Source: Ignavibacteriales bacterium (GTDB lineage: Bacteria > Bacteroidota > Ignavibacteria > Ignavibacteriales > Melioribacteraceae). Taken from it: a DNA stretch of 64,000 nt. Each line of letters begins with the position of its first letter. The first letter of the stretch is position 1. A program made the translations under genes and the position numbers. Positions 1-9,047 of this stretch are shown here, one piece after another. The notes under the pieces were generated by a model that worked only from the letters and a program-made list of their open reading frames with translations, ran no database searches and was not told the origin of the DNA. The DNA lies in contig JAPLFG010000002.1 in NCBI GenBank assembly GCA_026390795.1, positions 1-64,000 on the forward strand, read 5' to 3'.

Positions 1-190
1 TACACAAGAATACAATCAAAAGCTTTCAGAAGAGAGAGCTCAAACAGTTAAAAATTACCTCGTTTCAAAAGGTATCGCTGAAAACAGACTTACAACAATC
101 GGTTTTGGAAAAAGCAATCCGATTGCTGACAACAAGACAGAAGAAGGTAGGGCGATGAACAGAAGAATTGTGTTTAGAATTATTAAATAA
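1..190 (+). CDS. OmpA-family protein, C-terminal end only
   Basis: This is the last 62 codons of a gene that begins before the window, read in frame 2 with a TAA at 188-190. The peptide carries the end of an OmpA peptidoglycan-binding domain: an [13 protein letters not shown] helix, a [17 protein letters not shown] segment and an [12 protein letters not shown] ending. In this family the domain grips peptidoglycan in the periplasm and anchors an outer-membrane protein or lipoprotein to the wall. The N-terminal part, which would tell barrel from lipoprotein, is not visible. A strong terminator follows 20 bases downstream, so this gene ends its transcription unit. Confidence 0.9.
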   Translation, partial: TQEYNQKLSEERAQTVKNYLVSKGIAENRLTTIGFGKSNPIADNKTEEGRAMNRRIVFRIIK

Positions 191-210
191 CTTCTTTTAG
201 CAATTCATAT

Positions 211-242
211 ATCCCTGTAACTAAAAGTTACAGGGATTTTTT
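211..242 (+). terminator. Rho-independent terminator after the OmpA-like gene
   Basis: A perfect 12-bp stem (ATCCCTGTAACT pairing with AGTTACAGGGAT) closes a 3-base AAA loop and runs into six T residues. It separates the OmpA-like gene from the next one. Confidence 0.93.
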
Positions 243-319
243 ATAGAGTATATAAATCTAAAGCGACTAATCCATATAGTATTTTTTACAATTTCACATT
301 ATAAAAAAGGAATATATTC

Positions 320-793
320 ATGAAACATTTTTATCATTTAGTAATTGTGCTTTTTCTTTTGACCGCAGTTAATGAATCCATTGCGCAAAAACGTTCCTTT
401 GGACTTGGTGTGATGCTAGGTGAGCCGAGCGGAATTAGTGCAAAATTATGGACCTCTGATAATAACGCTTTTGACTTTGGTCTTGGATGGTCCGTCTTTA
501 ACAACCGCAACGATTCTGGGAATAGCTTTCATTTTCATATGGATTACCTTTGGCATTCATTTAATGCAATAAGTTCTACCGAACGGTTTCCGTTATACTA
601 TGGCATCGGTGGACGTTTTAGAGGAGGTGCAGGAAATGAAAGTACACTAGCAGTTCGAGGTGTGTTGGGCATTGCATGGTTACCGCGCGACACCCCAATT
701 GATGTTTTCATCGAATTGGCTCCATCACTTGAATTTACGCCTTCAACCGGATTTGCTCTCGATGCCGCTATCGGAGCTAGATATTTCTTTTGA
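320..793 (+). CDS. Small outer-membrane beta-barrel protein, function unknown
   Basis: The product has 157 residues. Residues 1-22 form a Sec signal peptide that ends in SIAQ. The mature part alternates hydrophobic and polar residues in short glycine-bounded strands (FGLGVMLGEPSGISAKLW, FDFGLGWSVF, YYGIGGRFRG) and ends in the aromatic pair YFF, as outer-membrane barrels do. About eight strands fit in this length. I do not recognise a specific family and no ligand can be inferred. A GGA ribosome site lies about 8 bases before the ATG. It stands alone between a terminator and an AT-rich gap. Confidence 0.75.
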   Translation: MKHFYHLVIVLFLLTAVNESIAQKRSFGLGVMLGEPSGISAKLWTSDNNAFDFGLGWSVFNNRNDSGNSFHFHMDYLWHSFNAISSTERFPLYYGIGGRFRGGAGNESTLAVRGVLGIAWLPRDTPIDVFIELAPSLEFTPSTGFALDAAIGARYFF

Positions 794-1170
794 TAATTCA
801 GTCATTCTATGTATTAACATTTTTACATAAGTGATAGAATAGAAAGATTAAGATTACTGTTAAGTATTTGGAGGATGGGTAATGTTATTTGTGTAGGGGT
901 TTGATTTTCCTTGTCGATAGGTATCGGCATTATTTCAAACCACTACTCATTTTAAAAAAATATTTTTTATGAGATTGTGAGATGGTATCAATCTTAACCA
1001 AAATTTTTTATTTATTATTTGTTTGTAAAGATCAGATAAACTCAGCTTAATATTAAGGTCATGAACGATTTGTATTCCCTCATTTTATTATCATGTAATG
1101 CCTACGGATGGAGTGCCAAAAAACTACTTGAAAAATTATTATTTCACTTTTTGAGAGAGGAATAACTAAA
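794..1170. other. Intergenic gap, nothing recognisable
   Basis: This AT-rich stretch holds no convincing reading frame on either strand, no terminator-like hairpin and no clear repeat. It presumably carries the promoter of the CsbD-like gene, but I could not point to a box pair with confidence. Confidence 0.5.
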
Positions 1171-1395
1171 ATGGATAAACTGGAAATTCAAGAAAATTGG
1201 GATGAACTTAAGGGGAAACTTAAACATACATATGCGGATCTAACGGATGATGATTTACTCCTTATAGAAGGTAAAGAAGAAGAATTGTTAGGAAAACTTC
1301 AACAAAAGCTCGGGAAAACTAAAGGAGAAGTGCGTTCTGTGATTGAAAAATTTGCGAATACAGTTCATCTAAAAAAACATAACAACCATTTGTGA
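1171..1395 (+). CDS. CsbD-family stress protein
   Basis: This 74-residue soluble, highly charged protein matches the CsbD pattern: an N-terminal W-x-x-LKGKLK segment (residues 10-18), an acidic DLTDDDLLLIEGKEEELLGKLQ core and a KTKGEV motif. CsbD-like proteins are small helical proteins induced under general stress in many bacteria. Their molecular role is not established. A GAGAGGAA ribosome site precedes the ATG. Both flanks are non-coding, so it is probably transcribed on its own. Confidence 0.85.
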   Translation: MDKLEIQENWDELKGKLKHTYADLTDDDLLLIEGKEEELLGKLQQKLGKTKGEVRSVIEKFANTVHLKKHNNHL

Positions 1396-1815
1396 AATAA
1401 TTTTCCATAATGTAGATTATATTATCTTCAACTCGCAAACAATTAAAACGTATTAAAGCTATCGCAAGACCTTTATACTTGATGCGTTGAAAAGAACAAT
1501 TGCTATCAATTTATTCTAAATGACTGAACAACAAAAGAGTGAGTACAAATATTTTAAATAAGTTTTTGATAGTAATGATTTTGCGGTATGATATTGTCGT
1601 AGGTATAACAAGAATAATGAATGGAGTCTAGACTGAAATAGTTGATTGCATTAATCGCGGTGTTTTTACTTTTTCATATCCTCAATTTATAATAATAATG
1701 CATCTGGAAACACATTCTCGAAATTATATCGTTACGGTCAATGAATTTATATTTCTTCGCTCGGAATAGATTTCCAAATTCATCATAAAACATTCCTTCT
1801 ATTTAGATAATTGTT
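1396..1815. other. Intergenic gap, nothing recognisable
   Basis: I see only AT-rich sequence with stop codons in all frames. No tRNA, palindrome or strong promoter could be supported. Confidence 0.45.
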
Positions 1816-3345
1816 TTGGAAATAAAACTTATACATAAAATAACTCTTGCCGCAATTGGATTTATTGGAACATGTGCGGTCATTCTGCTTACAAGCAACT
1901 TCGGTGCGGGAGTATCACCGGACTCGGTTGCATACATATCTGCCGCAAGAAATTTAGCCGAGGGACATGGATTTCTAACTTATAATGGACTCTACCTGGT
2001 CGTTCAACCTCCGCTATATCCTATACTGCTGGCTGTAATAAAAAAAATAACATTATTAGATCCTCTTATATCAGCTGGTTACGTTAATGCGGTTCTTTTC
2101 GGGCTGATAATATATTTATCCGGATTATTATTGGTAAGATATCTGAAATCATTCACTTTAATCATATTAGGAACCGTATCTGTACTAATTTCCTTTGCAC
2201 TCGTTCAATCATCTTTGATGGCATTGTCTGAACTTCTTTTTATTTTTCTTGTACTTCTATTTCTTTATTCTTTTGGGACTTATCAAAAAAAAGGGAATTC
2301 GTTTTCCTTTTTTCTTTTCTCGGTTTCTGTGGCATTATCATGTCTTACCCGTTACACTGGTGTTGTTCTTATTTTAACTGGTCTGATTTGTATCCTTCTC
2401 TTGAATAAAAATAATGTTATAGAAAAATTTTGGAATTCTCTAATTTTTCTAATTATTACTGTTGCACCAATCTCTATTTGGATTATCAGAAATATTTTAA
2501 TTTCAGGTACTCTCGTTGGGCAAAGAGCGGAATCTTCATATACTCTTTTCGATAATATCAAATTTTTCTACAGCACCGTTTTGCATTGGTATTTACCGTT
2601 GAATTCAACGAATATCTACTTAACGTTTATAATATTGATTACAGCAGTTTGGTTTTTCTTTGGATTAGATAGATCAAGATCATCTTTTGCGGAATTATTT
2701 AATCAGATTGGACCAATTCTTCTTTTCGTGTCACTTTATGTGGGTGTTATTGTCATTTCTTCAACAACTACTGCTTACGACCGGATCTCCGATCGCTTGC
2801 TCTCTCCAATTTTCATCCCAATAATTTTAATTTCATTTTTTGTCTTTGATAGAATTCGTATTTGGTTAATAACATTTTTTTCTTCAAAATTAATTACTGT
2901 TTTATTTGTCATAGGAATAGTATGGTTGATAAAATCTCCTGCTGAAAATACGCTTCACATAATTGATGAGTATATAACTTTTTCCGGATGGGGATATAAC
3001 TGTGAGTCATGGAAGAAAAGTGAAACCGTTGAATTTCTTAACCAACACAAATCGTTATGGAAAAATTTTGCTTTTTATAGTAATGAACCTGAAGCTGTTT
3101 ATATCCTAACAAATTTAAATACTGAGCGTAGTCCGGCCAAGACATTTTACAATTCTCCTCAACTTTTTAACGTTAGTGCAGATCAAAATGAGATTTGGAA
3201 AAATGAAAAAAATGCATGTCTAATATGGTTCAATAAAACTAATCGAAGTTTTCTTTTTACAATTGATGAACTGCAAAAAAAAATAAATATGAAGGAAGTT
3301 GCACAACTAAAGGATGGGGAAATATACACCATTTTGGGAAAGTGA
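1816..3345 (+). CDS. GT-C family membrane glycosyltransferase (PMT/ArnT-like)
   Basis: This 509-residue protein has about ten hydrophobic membrane segments between residues 8 and 375 and a soluble C-terminal part. The first loop contains DSVAYISAARNLAEGHGF followed by QPPLYPILLA (about residues 36-75). This fits the acidic first-loop signature of GT-C enzymes that transfer sugars from polyprenyl-phosphate donors on the outer face of the inner membrane. Acceptor and sugar cannot be told from sequence. The start is uncertain: a TTG at 1816 is the only candidate close to the first membrane segment, the ribosome site is weak and the next ATG lies far inside. No neighbour suggests a glycan cluster. 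Confidence 0.7.
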   Translation: MEIKLIHKITLAAIGFIGTCAVILLTSNFGAGVSPDSVAYISAARNLAEGHGFLTYNGLYLVVQPPLYPILLAVIKKITLLDPLISAGYVNAVLFGLIIYLSGLLLVRYLKSFTLIILGTVSVLISFALVQSSLMALSELLFIFLVLLFLYSFGTYQKKGNSFSFFLFSVSVALSCLTRYTGVVLILTGLICILLLNKNNVIEKFWNSLIFLIITVAPISIWIIRNILISGTLVGQRAESSYTLFDNIKFFYSTVLHWYLPLNSTNIYLTFIILITAVWFFFGLDRSRSSFAELFNQIGPILLFVSLYVGVIVISSTTTAYDRISDRLLSPIFIPIILISFFVFDRIRIWLITFFSSKLITVLFVIGIVWLIKSPAENTLHIIDEYITFSGWGYNCESWKKSETVEFLNQHKSLWKNFAFYSNEPEAVYILTNLNTERSPAKTFYNSPQLFNVSADQNEIWKNEKNACLIWFNKTNRSFLFTIDELQKKINMKEVAQLKDGEIYTILGK

Positions 3346-3499
3346 TTTTTCTATTCGTTGGGGCAATACATTTTCTAAATTTTAGCTGCTATAATTTATC
3401 ATGAATCATTCGATTGTGTCCAAAATTCGGGATAATCTCAAGTAAATATCACACGAGTATTTTTTTTGCTGAATAAGTTTATTCTCGTAAAAATAAAAC

Positions 3500-3540
3500 T
3501 TGACAAAAGCCGCAACCATTTGTATAATTGTCTATACAAA
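3500..3540 (+). promoter_or_regulatory. Sigma-70 promoter with overlapping GntR-type operator
   Basis: A TTGACA box (3500-3505) and a TATAAT box (3523-3528) are separated by exactly 17 bases. A perfect palindrome with 8-bp arms TTTGTATA and TATACAAA around a 6-base spacer covers 3519-3540. It therefore covers the -10 element. A repressor bound there would block its own promoter. The same palindrome, slightly degraded and inverted, recurs at 16488-16509. Confidence 0.85.
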
Positions 3541-3559
3541 GTAGCGAGTTCAGAAAAAC

Positions 3560-4645
3560 ATGATTGTTGATAAAAGTAGCCCAATTCCTTCATATTTCCA
3601 ATTGCAGACTTGGCTCAAAGAACAGATTCAACAAGGCATTTTTAAACTTAATGATAAAATACCGACTGAAGAAGAATTAGTACAGCTAACTGGATTGGCT
3701 AGAGCTACTGTTCGACAGGCAATTCAAAACCTATCCAACATGGGTTATCTTGTACGCAAAAAAGGTCTGGGGACATTTGTTACTATTCCTCAAATTAATC
3801 CAGAGAAGCAAATTATTATTGGAATTATTGTTCCCGATATCCGAAGCGGTTATGCACCGGAATTGGCGCGAGGGGCAGAAGATGAGGCAGCTAAAAATAA
3901 GCACAGTTTAATTCTTTGCAGCTCCGATGATTTATATGTCAAAGCTGAGTTTCATGCAAATAGATTGATCGAAAATAATGTCAGTGGCGTAATCTTCGTA
4001 CCAACCTCATCTTCAGATAATAAGAATAAACTTTTGATTCAAAGGTTTAGGGAAAAAAATATTCATGTAGTTCTTGCGGATCGCACCATAGCCAATATAG
4101 AGTCGGATTTTGTTACTACTGATAATTTTGAAGGCGCATACAAGTTAACAAATCATTTGATCTCAAAAGGACATAAGAAGATTGCATTTGTGTATAGCAA
4201 TATTTTTAGCACGGAACGACTACGATTTGATGGGTATAAAAAGGCATTGGAAGAGAATGGAATACAATATGACCAGAATATAGTTATAAGCCATTCCGGA
4301 CCATTTAACGAAGAACAGTTCTCAAAGTATGCCTCTTCAATTTTAAAACAGAGAAAAAAGATCACTGCAATATTTGCAGGACACGATCGGATTGCACTTA
4401 CATTTTACTTGGTTGCAAGGGATATGGGACTTTCTTTCCCGGAAGATCTTTCAATTGTTGGTTACGATGATTTGAACTTAGAGATGATTTCCTTAACGAC
4501 GATGCATCAGCCAATATATGAAATGGGTGTTGAAAGCATGAAACTCATTAACGCAAGGATTGGCGGTAAATCGGAGAATCAAAAATCTGTTATCCTTAAT
4601 TCATTTTTAGTGGAACGTGAATCAGTTCTGCTGAACAAATTATGA
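3560..4645 (+). CDS. GntR-LacI chimeric transcriptional regulator (AraR type)
   Basis: This 361-residue regulator combines an N-terminal GntR winged helix (residues about 5-75, with PIPSYFQLQTWLKEQI, PTEEEL and LARATVRQAIQNL) with a C-terminal LacI/periplasmic-binding-like sensor (residues about 85-355, with IIGIIVPDI, GVIFVPTSS, VVLADR and SIVGYDDL). The architecture is that of AraR, in which a sugar bound to the C-terminal domain releases DNA. It opens the inositol-type locus and has a palindrome over its own promoter, so autorepression relieved by a pathway sugar is likely. The ligand may be inositol or an intermediate, which is inference. The ribosome site is poor. Confidence 0.9.
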   Translation: MIVDKSSPIPSYFQLQTWLKEQIQQGIFKLNDKIPTEEELVQLTGLARATVRQAIQNLSNMGYLVRKKGLGTFVTIPQINPEKQIIIGIIVPDIRSGYAPELARGAEDEAAKNKHSLILCSSDDLYVKAEFHANRLIENNVSGVIFVPTSSSDNKNKLLIQRFREKNIHVVLADRTIANIESDFVTTDNFEGAYKLTNHLISKGHKKIAFVYSNIFSTERLRFDGYKKALEENGIQYDQNIVISHSGPFNEEQFSKYASSILKQRKKITAIFAGHDRIALTFYLVARDMGLSFPEDLSIVGYDDLNLEMISLTTMHQPIYEMGVESMKLINARIGGKSENQKSVILNSFLVERESVLLNKL

Positions 4646-4818
4646 GGCCGTATAAGTAAATTAAAAAAGGAAATATTAATCATCGAAGCATAAGGTCTTA
4701 AAAACCTCGAGGAGAGATATTACCTAAAGTAAATAGAAGAATATTATAATAAGACAATAAGGGTTATTAATATTTTTTTATAAATAATCTCAAGAATTAA
4801 TCATAAGAGGAAAACAAA

Positions 4819-5832
4819 GTGAGAAAAAAAATCAACGTTGGATTAATCGGTGCAGGCAGACTAGGCACTATGTACGCTGAATTCTTGACTACTAGAGTAG
4901 CTGGGGCATACCTTGTTGCGGTAGCGGACATTATTCCGGAAAGAGCTACTAAATGTGCTGAACGATTTGGTATTCCCAAAAAATACTTTAGCCATCAGGA
5001 AATAAATGATGATAAAGAATTGGATGCTGTAATTGTAACTGCAACAACAATGAATCATAAAGAAATTGTTATTGATGCGGCAGGCAAAAGGAAACCGGTC
5101 TTTTGTGAAAAACCAATGACTCTAACATTGAAAGATGCCCGAGAGATGAAAGCCGCAATAGAAAAATCCGGCGTTTTTTATCAACAGGGATATATGAGAA
5201 GATTCGATACCGGATTTGCAGCGATGAAAAGAAAAATTGATGAAGGTGTAATTGGAAGACCGGTTGTTTTTAGAGGTTCATCAAGAGATCCTTATTTACC
5301 AACACTTGAATATTTATATCCGCATAATAGTGGTGGACAAATATTAGATATGGCAATTCATGATATTGATATTGCGCGCTGGTGCATGGGAGAAATATCA
5401 ACTGTTTATTCTATCGGAGGTGTTTTAGCATTTCCTGAAGTAGAGCCAACCGGCGATACAGATAATGTAATCATGTCATTTAAATATGAAAGCGGTTGTT
5501 TGGGAGAAATTGATATAAGCAGAAACGGTGTTTATGGTTATGATATTAGAGCAGAAATTCTTGGCACGAAAGGAACTATTAAAGCAGGTTACTTGAGGGA
5601 AACGCCAATTCTTGTTTTGACAAAAGAAGGAGTCACTCACGATGTTGTTCCTTACTTCCCTGAAAGATTCTGCGATGCTTATGTAACTCAGCTAAATGAT
5701 TTCTTGAACAACTTAACTAATAACCTGACACCAATGATAACCATCGAAGACGGAATTGCCGGATTGCAAGTTGCAGTTGCTGCAAACGCTTCATTGCAAC
5801 AAAATAAAATTGTCAACGTGAAAGATTTTTAA
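4819..5832 (+). CDS. iolG: Inositol 2-dehydrogenase, Gfo/Idh/MocA family
   Basis: The 337-residue protein begins with a Rossmann motif GAGRLG (11-16), carries the family EKP motif (97-99, K98) and has D177 and H181 in LDMAIHDID. These are spaced like the Lys-Asp-His catalytic set of inositol dehydrogenases. The expected reaction is NAD-dependent oxidation of myo-inositol to 2-keto-myo-inositol (scyllo-inosose) in the cytoplasm. The family has many sugar substrates, so the assignment leans on the next three genes, which match IolM, IolN and IolO. The start is a GTG chosen because AGAGG lies 8 bases before it. The gap to the regulator shows no terminator, so co-transcription is possible. Confidence 0.85.
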   Translation: MRKKINVGLIGAGRLGTMYAEFLTTRVAGAYLVAVADIIPERATKCAERFGIPKKYFSHQEINDDKELDAVIVTATTMNHKEIVIDAAGKRKPVFCEKPMTLTLKDAREMKAAIEKSGVFYQQGYMRRFDTGFAAMKRKIDEGVIGRPVVFRGSSRDPYLPTLEYLYPHNSGGQILDMAIHDIDIARWCMGEISTVYSIGGVLAFPEVEPTGDTDNVIMSFKYESGCLGEIDISRNGVYGYDIRAEILGTKGTIKAGYLRETPILVLTKEGVTHDVVPYFPERFCDAYVTQLNDFLNNLTNNLTPMITIEDGIAGLQVAVAANASLQQNKIVNVKDF

Positions 5833-5869
5833 GAAAACTTAACTAAAAATAAAATTGATTGGAGATTAA

Positions 5870-7057
5870 ATGAGAACGGTATCATTATTTGCAAATTGGG
5901 AACCAAAGCCGGACTTCGTTCTCGGCAAAAAAGATATTGATGGAAAGTTGACATACCTGGGAAGTAAAGTATGGCGCAATCCTTCAATTAAAATTGTCGA
6001 TAAAGAAGTTCGCGAACCGGGCCCAACAGAAGTTTTGATCGAAGTTAAAGCATGCGGCATTTGCGGCAGCGACGTTCATATGTACCAAACCGACAAAGAC
6101 GGTTACATCTTTTATCCTGGCTTAACTGCTTTTCCATCAACTCTAGGTCATGAGTTCAGCGGTGTTGTTGTAAAAGCTGGTGAGAAGGCAATTAATAAAA
6201 GAACAAATAAAAAATATGATATTGGTGAAGGAGTTTGTTCTGAAGAAATGTTGTGGTGCAGTTACTGCCGCCCATGCGCGGACGGATATCCAAACCATTG
6301 CGAAAACCTTCATGAAATCGGTTTCTCTTGCGACGGTGCTTATGCAAAATACATTGTTGTTGATGCTAGATATTTATGGAGTATAGAAAGTTTCAAGGAA
6401 TTATATGGTGAAGAAAAAATGTGGCTGCTTGGAAGTCTGGTTGAACCTACATCGGTTGCATACCATGCTGTAATTACAAGAGGCGGTGGAATTCTTCCAG
6501 GAGAAAATGTTGTAATACTCGGTGCCGGTCCGGTTGGTGCGGCTGCTTGTGCAATCTTAAGAAGAGCAGGTGCAAATTGTGTAATACTTTCGGAACCTTC
6601 GGCAGCAAGAAGAAAAATGGCACTAGCACTTGGCGCAACACATGTAATCGATCCTAATTCTCAAAATGTTGCAGATGAGGTATTGAGAATTACAAATGGT
6701 CATGGTGCGAAATTAATTCTAGAAGCTACGGGATTACCAGGCGTAGTTTGGAAAGATGTAGAAAGAATTATTTGGGAAGGAAGAGCAGTAAATGCAACTG
6801 TTGTGGTTGTTGCCCGCGCTGATGCTAAAATTCCTTTAACAGGAGAAGTCTTACAAGTAAGACGCGCGAATGTTGTCGGTGCTCAAGGTCACTCTGGTCA
6901 CGGTGTTTTTCCAAATGTTATTAGCTGTATCTCATCCGGAATGGATGTTTCTCCAATGATTACAAAAAAAATAAAGTTGGATGAAGTAGAAGCAAATTTA
7001 AAAATGCTTCAGACCGATAGAGATGAAGTAAAAATAACTTTAACAAATTTTGAGTGA
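5870..7057 (+). CDS. iolM: Zinc-dependent dehydrogenase, probable scyllo-inosose 3-dehydrogenase
   Basis: This 395-residue medium-chain zinc dehydrogenase has the catalytic zinc residues C65 (CGICGSD) and H94-E95 (GHE), four structural zinc cysteines (C130, C133, C136, C144) and a nucleotide-binding GAGPVG (218-223). It has a 40-residue N-terminal extension compared with ordinary threonine or sorbitol dehydrogenases. In Thermotoga maritima the corresponding cluster member IolM (TM0412) oxidises 2-keto-myo-inositol with NAD. Position between iolG and iolN supports the same role here, giving a diketo-inositol. GGAG lies 9 bases before the ATG, and 37 bases separate it from iolG. Confidence 0.8.
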   Translation: MRTVSLFANWEPKPDFVLGKKDIDGKLTYLGSKVWRNPSIKIVDKEVREPGPTEVLIEVKACGICGSDVHMYQTDKDGYIFYPGLTAFPSTLGHEFSGVVVKAGEKAINKRTNKKYDIGEGVCSEEMLWCSYCRPCADGYPNHCENLHEIGFSCDGAYAKYIVVDARYLWSIESFKELYGEEKMWLLGSLVEPTSVAYHAVITRGGGILPGENVVILGAGPVGAAACAILRRAGANCVILSEPSAARRKMALALGATHVIDPNSQNVADEVLRITNGHGAKLILEATGLPGVVWKDVERIIWEGRAVNATVVVVARADAKIPLTGEVLQVRRANVVGAQGHSGHGVFPNVISCISSGMDVSPMITKKIKLDEVEANLKMLQTDRDEVKITLTNFE

Positions 7058-7081
7058 AAAAATAAAATAAAGGAGTAAGTT

Positions 7082-8176
7082 ATGCCTAAATGGATTAAAG
7101 CAGACCGTGGAGATATTCTTTTTGAAGACACCAGCGTTGGCAGATTGAAAAAGAAAATCTGGGATGCAAGCGATGCAGAGATTGATAAAATATTAGCTGA
7201 ATACGAAATCCCATCTCCATCAGAGTTAGCAAAACCTGGCACGTATATTCAAACTACAATTCGTAAAAATGTTATTGAAAATAGAAAAAAGAACGATATT
7301 CTGTTCATACCGATCGGATGCACAGAATTACATGGTCTGCATACTGTAACTGGACTTGATACTTTCATGGTTACTCAAATTCTTGAAGGTGTGAGACGTT
7401 ATACAGCAAAGAAAGGTGCACCTGTAAATATTTCTTGGACCCCTCTGAATTTTGGCGGACATCCGCATCATCATATTGGAATGCCTGGAACAATTCACCT
7501 AGAAGATGAAGTTCTAAAAAGAATGCTGATTGATGTAATGGTTGGATTTTGGAATGACGGATTTAGAAAAATCGTTTTGATTAATAACCACGGTCATTCA
7601 TGGCTGCTTGAAGCCGCAATTCAAGAATTGCAAAAGACTTGGAATCTTCCCGGTATGTTCAGAACAATTGATTGGCACAGATCTGTTCGTGAGTTTTTCA
7701 GAACGAAAGATCGCGGTGGAGATTGGGATGATGATTTTGTTCACGCTGACGAAGCAGAGACTTCAGTTCTTCTATTATTAGCAAAACAATTTGTAGAAAT
7801 GAATTATGCGGAAGAAACAAAGGTAGTACCATATTTACCAGATGGTCATTTTGATAAGGCTGTTGATCCATTTGGACGACCGTGCCGCTGGTCTGAAGGA
7901 CAAGGACATTTTCCAACAGAGATGGGTTCAATTCCAGAAGGTGTTGTCGGAAGACCGACGATTGGAACAGCACAAAAAGCAAAAAGAACAATTGCGGCGG
8001 TGCTTTCTTATTTAACACTTGTTCATGATGAAATTTTTGAAGCATATCCATCAGGCAAAGTTCCTCCAATTGAAAAAACAACAATGCGTACCACAAAAGA
8101 GATGGAGCCGTTCATGAAAGAACCTTTTACTGAAGGATGGCGGCCAATTTATGCAATCAACAAAATGGGATTATAA
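7082..8176 (+). CDS. iolN: Creatininase-fold hydrolase, probable 3-dehydro-scyllo-inosose hydrolase
   Basis: The 364-residue protein shows the creatininase-family metal-site pattern: IPIGCTELHGLHTVTGLD (E82, H84, D93), GGHPHHHIGMPGTIHL, INNHGHS (H170) and HADEAETS (E224, E226). Members open ring or amide bonds using two metal ions. In the T. maritima inositol route IolN (TM0413) hydrolyses the diketo-inositol to 5-keto-L-gluconate. The residues before about 70 are an extra N-terminal arm relative to creatininase. The gene follows iolM by 24 bases with a clear AAGGAG site, and iolO starts 5 bases after it. Confidence 0.8.
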   Translation: MPKWIKADRGDILFEDTSVGRLKKKIWDASDAEIDKILAEYEIPSPSELAKPGTYIQTTIRKNVIENRKKNDILFIPIGCTELHGLHTVTGLDTFMVTQILEGVRRYTAKKGAPVNISWTPLNFGGHPHHHIGMPGTIHLEDEVLKRMLIDVMVGFWNDGFRKIVLINNHGHSWLLEAAIQELQKTWNLPGMFRTIDWHRSVREFFRTKDRGGDWDDDFVHADEAETSVLLLLAKQFVEMNYAEETKVVPYLPDGHFDKAVDPFGRPCRWSEGQGHFPTEMGSIPEGVVGRPTIGTAQKAKRTIAAVLSYLTLVHDEIFEAYPSGKVPPIEKTTMRTTKEMEPFMKEPFTEGWRPIYAINKMGL

Positions 8177-8181
8177 TTGAT

Positions 8182-8991
8182 ATGAAGTTCAGCATAGTTC
8201 TATCAACACAACCAACAGCATTTTCGGCTCTTGCATACAAAGGAAAATTATCCGAAAATATTTCTAAAATAAAAATGTATGGCTACGATGGAGTAGAACT
8301 AGCTGTGAGAGATCCAAAGCTTTTGGATCTTGTTGAACTCAATTCGATCTTAAGAGAAAATCACTTGCCCGTTCCTGCTATAGGAACGGGTCAAGCTTAT
8401 GGTGAAGAAGGATTATCATTTACTCATCCTGATAAAGAAATAAGAAAAAAAGCAGTTGAAAGAATAAAATCCCAGCTAAAGTTTGCCGAACAGTTTAATG
8501 CAATAGTAATAATTGGTTTAGTACGAGGTAAAAAAGAAGCGGAACTAAATTATGAGCAAGTTGAAGATTGGTTGATTGAAGCGCTTGATGAATGTGCTTC
8601 ATCGAATGAAAAAATAAAATTAGCAATTGAACCAATTCATAGATATGAAACTAATATAATCAATACCGTTAATTCAGGAATGCTATTCCTCGAAAAATTG
8701 AATAAAAAAAATGTGGGATTATTACTTGATTCTTTTCATATGAATATTGAAGAGCCATTAATTATTGAAAGCATTAAAAATGCGAGAGAAAAATTATTTC
8801 ATTTTCATGTTGCAGACTCAAACAGATGGTATCCGGGTGCGGGTCATATTGATTTTAAATCAATTCTAGAAACGCTCGAAAAAATAAAATATACCGGATT
8901 TGTCTCCGCCGAAATTATGCCTCTGCCGGATTCCGATACGGCGGCTAAAAGGACTATTAATTTTCTGCAAGAGTTATCGATGAACAGGTAA
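8182..8991 (+). CDS. iolO: Sugar isomerase/epimerase TIM barrel, probable 5-keto-L-gluconate epimerase
   Basis: The 269-residue protein is an AP-endonuclease-2-type TIM barrel. The four metal ligands expected for the fold are present: E150 (AIEP), D183 (LLDSFHM), H209 (FHFHVADSNRW) and E244 (SAEIMPL). Length and motifs such as AIGTGQAYGEEGLS, IIGLVRGKKE and DSFHMNIEE closely match my memory of T. maritima IolO (TM0416), which converts 5-keto-L-gluconate to D-tagaturonate. The ATG at 8182 is preferred over an in-frame ATG at 8137 because the latter lies inside iolN and would add 15 residues unlike the family. No good Shine-Dalgarno is visible, so translational coupling to iolN is likely. Confidence 0.85.
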   Translation: MKFSIVLSTQPTAFSALAYKGKLSENISKIKMYGYDGVELAVRDPKLLDLVELNSILRENHLPVPAIGTGQAYGEEGLSFTHPDKEIRKKAVERIKSQLKFAEQFNAIVIIGLVRGKKEAELNYEQVEDWLIEALDECASSNEKIKLAIEPIHRYETNIINTVNSGMLFLEKLNKKNVGLLLDSFHMNIEEPLIIESIKNAREKLFHFHVADSNRWYPGAGHIDFKSILETLEKIKYTGFVSAEIMPLPDSDTAAKRTINFLQELSMNR

Positions 8992-9047
8992 ATGAAATTT
9001 GTCTTGTTTATTTGCATCGAATTAACTGAAATAAATGAAGCTCCATA